Positions 14,944 to 19,600 of a DNA stretch of 19,600 nucleotides are shown one piece after another. The position numbers were made by a program, and so were the translations under genes. Source of the DNA: CAVPRW01 sp046727435 [NCBI: bacterium] (lineage in GTDB: Bacteria; Tectomicrobia; Entotheonellia; J063); assembly GCA_046727435.1 (NCBI GenBank), contig JBKPCR010000419.1, forward strand, positions 1-19,600. Reading direction: 5' to 3'. The notes beneath the pieces were generated by a model. It searched no databases and had not been told where the DNA came from. It was given only the letters and a program-made list of their open reading frames with translations. How positions within the stretch are numbered: position 1 is the stretch's first letter; each line of letters opens with the position of its first letter.

Positions 14944-16497
14944 ATGGCTATACACATACTGCAACGTCACCAGCGTTCAAGCGGCCGAATGTTCGGCAAG
15001 GTCGTAGTGGCCGGCCTAGTTCTAGTCCTTGTGTTAACTGCTATCGCGTGGGTTTCCACGCACTTTTTCGCAACCCGAGATGCGTTCCAGGGACAGAGCG
15101 ATGACCAGACGCAGGGGACACTGGTCTTTGACTATACGGTCACGGCTGAGGTCGGTCACATCCGTGCGAACGGCACGGCCAACTTACCAAATGGGATTAC
15201 TCTGGTTGGGACGCTTGACAGAGTGGGCAGCGGGCCAATCGAAGTCAAAGAGGCTTTGGTCATGAATCGCCTATTCGCGCTGGAGTTTGGACCAGATCTT
15301 TATGTACAATATTATCTGCACAGTCCACAGAATGCCCTCCAGCCTGGCGTGTATCGCATGAGTGTTGAATTCGATCCGTCGCGGCAATCCCCCTTTGTAC
15401 AGGAATCTTTGCTCCGATCGCCGTTCATGAGAACCTCCTCGCTGTCAGGGAGCGGCTCGCGCGAGATCGATTCGGCGATTATGCGCCTGTCCAAGATGTT
15501 CGCGATAGGTGCTACTGGGGAGCAACAGGAAACCCAGGCACGCGAGCAGCAATACAGGGAAACCATCCGTCAACATTTACGCGACACATTAGGGATCCTC
15601 ATGAGCTTCTGCTCGCGCCTGCAAGTGCGATATCAACAAGAGCGCGTCAAGGGTGGCTTTTCCCGGGCTGACCCGCGCGCCAGTGAATGGCAGACATGGA
15701 CTACCCAATGGTTGCATGATTTCAAAGACCATGGAGAAGAGACGCGGTTGTATGAGGCAGTTTCGTCGGCTTCGCCATATTACATCGCCCAGAATGCGCT
15801 GATGAACATGCATAAACAGCTAGCTGCCATGCCCGATTTCTACTTCGAGGTGCTGATCAATGAAAGGTCCCTCACCGATCGCGGCCTGCAGCGTGCCGAG
15901 CACGTTATCCACTACGCACTGGGCGACGCCATTGCCGAACTGGGACAGCCTGATAGCATTCCCTCGGCGGTCAAAGTCGAAAGCGTTAAGCCGACCGTGA
16001 TCGTAACCGCACCACTGGTGAATGTCCGGACTGGACCTGGAATGAGTCACGAGCCGCTCAAGCAGCTCAAGAGGGATGACGTGCTCGACTTCCTAGCCGA
16101 GCAAGGAGAGTGGTTTCAGGTCCAACTTGGCGGTGGACGGACGGGATGGGTGCATCGGAATGTGACGAGCAAACGCCCTCAGGGCGAGGGTTCGGCCGAT
16201 GACAGCAAGCGGGTCGACGTGAACCCGCCGAGCTTGGAGAGAAGATCTCAGCTTCGGCTGGAACCGATCAGGCTGGCGTCGACACCTCTCGAGTTCATTC
16301 CACGCCCGACGTCGGATGAAGTGCGAATCTACGTGGAGTTAGAGCAACAACTCCGAGATTTGCAGGCCGGAATTGCTGAAGAACGTAGGGCGGTGGAGCA
16401 GCATAGCCTCCAACGTATGTCTGACAAACATGGCATTTCGCTGGAACAGGTCTGGAACACCTATCTCAAGGTACAGGGATGGGAGATTAGACCATAA
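14944..16497 (+). CDS. Membrane-anchored SH3-domain protein of unknown function
   Basis: I do not recognise this gene. With ATG 14944 it has 517 residues: a short basic N terminus, one strong membrane segment (about 19-40), then a large domain that would be periplasmic. Residues about 352-405 are a bacterial SH3-like domain: APLVNVRTGPGMSHEPL, later GEWFQVQL and GRTGWVHRNV. Such domains often bind peptidoglycan or metals. The last 60 residues are charged and helical, ending KVQGWEIRP. The middle region (about 60-340) matches no family I know. Starts at 14845 (TTG), 14884 and 14989 are in frame. 14944 is a compromise because the first lies in the promoter; no start has a good ribosome-binding site. 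It is divergent from the DUF350 gene. Confidence 0.7.
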   Translation: MAIHILQRHQRSSGRMFGKVVVAGLVLVLVLTAIAWVSTHFFATRDAFQGQSDDQTQGTLVFDYTVTAEVGHIRANGTANLPNGITLVGTLDRVGSGPIEVKEALVMNRLFALEFGPDLYVQYYLHSPQNALQPGVYRMSVEFDPSRQSPFVQESLLRSPFMRTSSLSGSGSREIDSAIMRLSKMFAIGATGEQQETQAREQQYRETIRQHLRDTLGILMSFCSRLQVRYQQERVKGGFSRADPRASEWQTWTTQWLHDFKDHGEETRLYEAVSSASPYYIAQNALMNMHKQLAAMPDFYFEVLINERSLTDRGLQRAEHVIHYALGDAIAELGQPDSIPSAVKVESVKPTVIVTAPLVNVRTGPGMSHEPLKQLKRDDVLDFLAEQGEWFQVQLGGGRTGWVHRNVTSKRPQGEGSADDSKRVDVNPPSLERRSQLRLEPIRLASTPLEFIPRPTSDEVRIYVELEQQLRDLQAGIAEERRAVEQHSLQRMSDKHGISLEQVWNTYLKVQGWEIRP

Positions 16498-16533
16498 AGG
16501 ACACCATCGTGGGATCCCGAAGATTCTGCCCAG

Positions 16534-16725
16534 GTGGGCGTACAAGCCCACTATGAGGCCCTCACACCAGAGGTGCGAGAGCTGGCCAGACAGGCCACCA
16601 TGGACGGAGTGCAGGTGACCCTTGCTGGCAGCGCAGAGGCTGCTGCGACTCTTGTCGCCGATTCGACTCAGGAACTGAGAAGTGGCCCTATCACGAGTGT
16701 CCTCAGAAGACCAGCTCGGACATGA
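16534..16725 (+). CDS. Possible small or remnant reading frame
   Basis: This 63-codon frame lies downstream of, and in the same frame as, the SH3-protein gene after its TAA. The residues between the two, starting WDPEDSAQVGVQAHYEALTP, are also free of stops. The composition looks protein-like (PEVRELARQATMDGVQVTLAG). The GTG start has no ribosome-binding site. It could be a remnant of a gene, a 3' extension lost by the SH3 protein, or chance. No family is recognised. Confidence 0.25.
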   Translation: MGVQAHYEALTPEVRELARQATMDGVQVTLAGSAEAAATLVADSTQELRSGPITSVLRRPART

Positions 16726-16874
16726 CCGTCCATTCACGCGGCGATCGCGCGCTGTCGCAAAGCATTGCTCATGGCAAGGGCGTCACGACGTGGGCAAATT
16801 GCATCCTACTTCCAGGACTGCGCTGAAGGGATTCTAGCCTCTGCAGCCATCGAACAATCCGCTGGGCTCATTGA

Positions 16875-16889
16875 ACACCTTAGAGGTGT
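16875..16889 (+). terminator. Weak hairpin with trailing T-rich stretch
   Basis: ACACCT (16875-16880) and AGGTGT (16884-16889) form a 6-bp stem with a TAG loop. A T-rich stretch (ATTTTGCTTTG) begins six bases later. The stem is short and the T run interrupted, so it would be a weak terminator for the SH3-protein transcript. Confidence 0.3.
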
Positions 16890-16918
16890 CAACGATTTTG
16901 CTTTGCTGGTCTGATACC

Positions 16919-16947
16919 TAGAGCAATTTGCAATTGCATTTAGGGCA
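16919..16947 (+). repeat. Left terminal inverted repeat of the IS630-like element
   Basis: It begins TAGAGCAATTT and ends TTTAGGGCA. Compared with the right end on the opposite strand, 19 of 29 bases agree, including the outer TAGAGC, the central TTT and CA, and the inner TAGG.CA. The first TA is probably the duplicated target. Confidence 0.75.
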
Positions 16948-16969
16948 CACAAAATATCGATTATGCTGC

Positions 16970-17867
16970 ATGAAACCCGAGGCTCTCGACCTCCGACAGA
17001 AACTCCTCCAGGCCTACGGCCAAAAGCGCGGCTTACCACGGGCCTTGGCAGCCCTATTCGGCGTCAGCCATGCGTTCCTGGAGCAGTGGCGGCGGCGGCG
17101 CACGACCGGCGAGATTGCCCCGCGGCCCCATGCAGGAGGCCGCCAGGCACGCGGCGAGCCCGCTGCCCTCACGTTCGTGTGCCCGTTCGTCCGCGAGCCG
17201 CCCGCTGCCACGCTGGCGGAGCTCTGGGCGCAGCTCCGGCAACGGCGGGGGCGGCCTCTGCGTGTGGCCCCCATGGGCCGCGTCCTCCCACGCCTGGGGC
17301 CCCCACGAACAAACCGTCTCTTCAGGCTGATAAACGCGACCCGTCGCGGGGCGCGCCGGCCCGTACCACCGATCGTGAGCCGCCCGCCGCGCGCGCGCTT
17401 CGGCGCGTGCAGTGTGTCGAGGCAGCCGGCCTCAATCTGACGATGACCCGCCTGTATGGCCGGGCTCCCAAGGGCGCGCGGCGCGTGGGGAGCCTTCCGC
17501 TCAACTCTGGGGCACATATCACGCGGCTGGGCGCCCTCGGCGTCGATGGGCTCCAGGCAGTCATGAGCGGGGAGGGGGCCACCGACGCGGCCGTCTTCCG
17601 GAGCTACGGGCAGCAGGGGCTCGGGCCCACGTTAGCCCGAGGGAATATCGTGGTGCTGGATAACCTGGCGGCGCACAAAACGCCGGGCGTTCAGCAAGCG
17701 CTGGCTCGCCGCCGATGGAGCGGTGTTGGAGCCAGGTCAAGACCGCCTTGCGAGCGGCCAAGGCTCGCACGCGAGAGGCCCTTGAGCCGGTAATCCAGCA
17801 GGCCATGGAGACCATCCCCGCCATCGATGCATAACACTGGTTCAGGCCTTGTGGCGATGTCCTATAG
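16970..17867 (+). pseudogene. IS630-family transposase, frameshifted and inactive
   Basis: The N-terminal half (MKPEALDLRQKLLQAY, helix-turn-helix ALAALFGVSHAFLEQW, then GGRQARGE) reads from ATG 16970. Near 17300-17325 the homology jumps to another frame (NKPSLQADKRDP), consistent with a one-base loss. In that frame VEAAGLNLTMTRLYGRAPKG follows, where the first catalytic Asp of the DDE triad (usual VDE.G) is Glu. VVLDNLAAHK keeps the second Asp. Around 17703-17715 the PPYSPDLSP region is missing, and homology resumes in a third frame at PMERCWSQVKTALRAAKARTREAL. A TAA at 17832 ends it early, while HWFRPCGD continues the homology to a TAG at 17865. Lesions in at least three places rule out activity. 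Confidence 0.88.
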
Positions 17868-17886
17868 TGACATGAAAACCGCTCTA
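17858..17886 (-). repeat. Right terminal inverted repeat of the IS630-like element
   Basis: Read inward on the minus strand it begins TAGAGCGGTTTT and ends TATAGGACA, mirroring the left end. The outer TA (17885-17886) matches the TA at the left edge, as expected for the target duplication. The inner end overlaps the last codons of the original transposase frame. Confidence 0.75.
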
Positions 17887-18177
17887 AGTCCACAGCTCCG
17901 CTTCTATTTCACCCCTCGGTCCTGTTGAGACTGGTCTGTTTGCGACCCCAGAAGGTCGATGCTGCCATCTAAAGTGTCTCAATCCTGACGCCGATATCTC
18001 AGCACGGCATATACGCCTGTCTCCAGTAGCGGCTCTGAGCCCCTCAATCGCTAAAGGGCCCAGCGAGATCCACACAGTCATACATCCGCGGACAATCAAA
18101 GCTGTTCTCTCACATAAGTTTGCTTGAATAAAGAATGTATGACGTGACATAGGGTTGTTAACCAGGGGGTGTGACGT
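17887..18177. other. Intergenic region upstream of pilT
   Basis: About 290 nt between the IS element and pilT contain no reading frame I would defend and no convincing -35/-10 pair. AGGGGGTG ends 6 nt before the pilT ATG and is a good ribosome-binding site. The promoter of pilT must lie here or be supplied by read-through. Confidence 0.5.
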
Positions 18178-19257
18178 ATGGCAAAGATCGATGCCTTTTT
18201 TAAGTTGATGAACGACCAAGGCGCCTCAGATCTACACTTGATTTCCGGTTCTCAGCCTATACTACGGATCCGTGGAGATATGGAGCGGGTTAAGTACAAG
18301 GTCCTTGAGAACGACGAGTTAAGGTCGATGCTTTATGAAATCACACCGGAAGAAAAGATCAAGGTGTTTGAGGAGATGGGAGATATCGACTTTGGCTATG
18401 AACTTCCCGGGGTGGCTCGATACCGGGCAAATTTTTTCCGGCAGGCCAATGGCATTGGCGCGGTATTTCGCCTCATCCCTAACCCAGTGTTGACGGCGGA
18501 TCAATTGGGTCTGCCTCGGGTTGCCACGCAACTTGCCATGCTTCAGAAAGGGCTTGTCTTGGTCACTGGTCCAACTGGTAGTGGTAAATCCACCACCCTA
18601 GCAGCCGTCATCGATTATGCTAATAAGCGCCGCAAAGATCATATCATCACCATTGAGGATCCCATTGAGTTCATGCACCTGAGCCAGGGATGTATCATCA
18701 ATCATCGGGAAGTGGGACGCCATACCCGCTCCTTTGCTAGTGCTTTGCGGGCATCCTTACGGGAGGACCCGGATATCATCCTCGTCGGGGAGATGCGAGA
18801 TCTGGAGACCATCCAGCTCGCTATTGAAGCAGCCTCCACAGGACACCTCGTTTTCGGCACCTTACATACCCAAAGCGCCTCAAAAACAGTCGATCGCATC
18901 ATCGATGTCTTTCCGGCAAATCAGCAGGAGCAGATTCGCGCCTCCCTCTCCGACACGTTGAAAGCCGTCATCGCTCAGACGCTGTTCAAGCGCATCGATG
19001 TCAAGGGGCGCTGCGCGGCACTGGAGATCCTGGTTTGCACGCCCGCCTGCGCGAACCTCATCCGTGAGAATAAAACCTTCCAGATTCCCTCAGTAATTCA
19101 GACTGGCCGCAAGTATGGTATGCAATCGATGGACAATGCAATCGAGGACCTACTAAAGAAGGGCTGGATCAGCCCCGAGGAGGCATATCGAAAATGCGTC
19201 GATAAATCGAAGTTCGTCCAGTACCTCCCTCACAAACCAACTGATGAATGGGAATAA
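18178..19257 (+). CDS. pilT: Type IV pilus retraction ATPase PilT
   Basis: This hexameric cytoplasmic ATPase powers pilus retraction for twitching motility and DNA uptake. At 359 residues it has the usual length. The N-terminal PAS-like domain (SDLHLISGSQPILRIRG) leads to the RecA-like core. Walker A GPTGSGKST is at 131-139, the Asp box IEDPIEF at about 159-165, Walker B GEMRD at 204-208, and the His box FGTLHTQSASKTVDRIIDVFP has His230. The C-terminal PilT motif AIRNLIRE appears as ACANLIRENK. All catalytic residues are present. It is followed after 11 nt by a second PilT-like ATPase gene, so the two form an operon. No other pilus genes are in the window. Confidence 0.97.
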   Translation: MAKIDAFFKLMNDQGASDLHLISGSQPILRIRGDMERVKYKVLENDELRSMLYEITPEEKIKVFEEMGDIDFGYELPGVARYRANFFRQANGIGAVFRLIPNPVLTADQLGLPRVATQLAMLQKGLVLVTGPTGSGKSTTLAAVIDYANKRRKDHIITIEDPIEFMHLSQGCIINHREVGRHTRSFASALRASLREDPDIILVGEMRDLETIQLAIEAASTGHLVFGTLHTQSASKTVDRIIDVFPANQQEQIRASLSDTLKAVIAQTLFKRIDVKGRCAALEILVCTPACANLIRENKTFQIPSVIQTGRKYGMQSMDNAIEDLLKKGWISPEEAYRKCVDKSKFVQYLPHKPTDEWE

Positions 19258-19268
19258 GGGGAACATTC

Positions 19269-19600
19269 ATGCGTCAAGCCGACATCAACTTCATCCTAGA
19301 ACAGATGCTCAAAAGCCATGATGGTGTGTCCGATTTGAACTTCACAGTGGCGAAACCGCCACAAGTGGAAGCGTCAGGGGAACTGATGCCTGTAAAGATC
19401 GATCAAGGGCTAGAGAGCCTCACGGCATTTCAAACCGAAACACTAGCCCTGCACCTCCTACAAGGAGATCGACGACTCAGCCAGATGCTGGTATCTCACG
19501 GGTCCTGCGATTGTTCCTACGCTCTGCCAGGCAAAGCGCGCTTTCGCGTCAACGTTTTTCAGCAGCGCAATTCATACTCTGTCGTGCTCCGAAAGCTGGG
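19269..19600 (+). CDS. Second PilT-like ATPase, N-terminal part (PilT2/PilU-like)
   Basis: The gene is cut by the window end; 110 codons are visible. The protein starts MRQADINFILEQMLKSHDGVSDLNFTVAKPPQVEASGELMPV. This matches the PilT-family N-terminal domain, with SDLNFT in place of the SDLH segment, and continues to GKARFRVNVFQQRNSYSVVLRKLG, equivalent to the PilT stretch just before the Walker A region. AAGGGG overlaps the end of pilT and serves as ribosome-binding site for ATG 19269. A second retraction ATPase next to pilT is a common arrangement (compare PilT/PilU). Whether this copy is catalytically complete cannot be seen here. Confidence 0.88.
   Translation, partial: MRQADINFILEQMLKSHDGVSDLNFTVAKPPQVEASGELMPVKIDQGLESLTAFQTETLALHLLQGDRRLSQMLVSHGSCDCSYALPGKARFRVNVFQQRNSYSVVLRKL

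Larger units (their letters stand above)
16498..16918. other. Poorly explained stretch between SH3 gene and IS element
   Basis: About 420 nt hold only the doubtful 63-codon frame and a small hairpin near 16875. From 16726 to the IS no frame looks coding on either strand. The sequence may be degenerate coding DNA left by a past insertion. Confidence 0.5.
16919..17886 (+). mobile_element. Decayed IS630-family insertion sequence
   Basis: The element is about 0.97 kb and bounded by imperfect terminal inverted repeats. The left end reads TAGAGC..TTT.CA at 16919-16947; the right end read inward from 17886 gives the same pattern, 19 of 29 positions matching. The outermost TA on each side fits the TA target duplication of IS630/Tc1-type elements. 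Inside is a single broken transposase gene in the plus direction. The coding part is far richer in GC than its surroundings (about 78 percent in one 60-base block counted), pointing to arrival from another genome. It lies between the SH3-protein gene and pilT and interrupts neither visibly. Confidence 0.85.

Noticed and set aside
17014-17582. Long minus-strand open frames across the IS element
   Set aside because: They are shadows caused by the very high GC content; the plus strand carries clear IS630 transposase homology.
1-19600. CRISPR array, toxin-antitoxin pair or phage module
   Set aside because: No regularly spaced repeats, no recognisable toxin or antitoxin pair, and no phage structural or integrase genes were seen on reading both strands.

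Overview
The window is a gene-dense bacterial chromosome segment, mid to high in GC, with several tightly packed or overlapping operons. The gene set (LpoA-like lipoprotein, class A PBP, HflK/HflC, PspA, PilT pair) points to a Gram-negative, diderm, probably type IV-piliated bacterium. Gene order and protein style suggest a Nitrospirota- or Methylomirabilota (NC10)-like lineage, but this is an impression and the sequence alone does not prove it.

Layout. (1) About 200-2540, plus strand: the small KH-domain RNA-binding protein KhpA, then a lipoprotein with TPR repeats and a type-I periplasmic-binding domain (LpoA/LppC-like architecture). (2) 2552-5029, minus strand: a complete penicillin-binding protein 1A, convergent with the lipoprotein and 12 nt away, with a strong sigma70-type promoter overlapped by two copies of an 11-bp repeat. 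(3) 5273-6619, plus: the RarA/MgsA AAA+ ATPase. (4) 10232-6632, minus: a compact operon yicC - gmk - coaBC - family 4 uracil-DNA glycosylase, with no rpoZ between gmk and coaBC. (5) 10557-14336, plus: hflK - hflC - CPBP intramembrane protease - a GC-poor YbjN/CesT-like small protein - pspA, followed by a convergent DUF350 membrane protein. This looks like a membrane-quality and envelope-stress neighbourhood. (6) 14944-16497, plus: a membrane-anchored protein of unknown function with a periplasmic SH3-like domain, followed by about 0.4 kb of poorly explained sequence. (7) 16919-17886: a decayed, very GC-rich IS630-family element with recognisable imperfect terminal inverted repeats, a TA duplication and a transposase broken in at least three ways. 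(8) 18178-19600, plus: pilT and a second PilT-like ATPase cut by the window end.

How the genes work together: much of the window serves the cell envelope. PBP1A builds peptidoglycan, and the LpoA-like lipoprotein may activate it from the outer membrane. HflK/HflC, CPBP, PspA and DUF350 are all membrane-associated and plausibly act in inner-membrane maintenance. The PilT pair powers pilus retraction. The yicC operon is housekeeping (RNA turnover, GMP phosphorylation, coenzyme A synthesis, uracil repair). I see no tRNA, rRNA or CRISPR array, and no clear candidate for a wholly new defence or biosynthetic system. The most novel material is the stress cluster, the SH3 protein and the LpoA-like/PBP1A pair.
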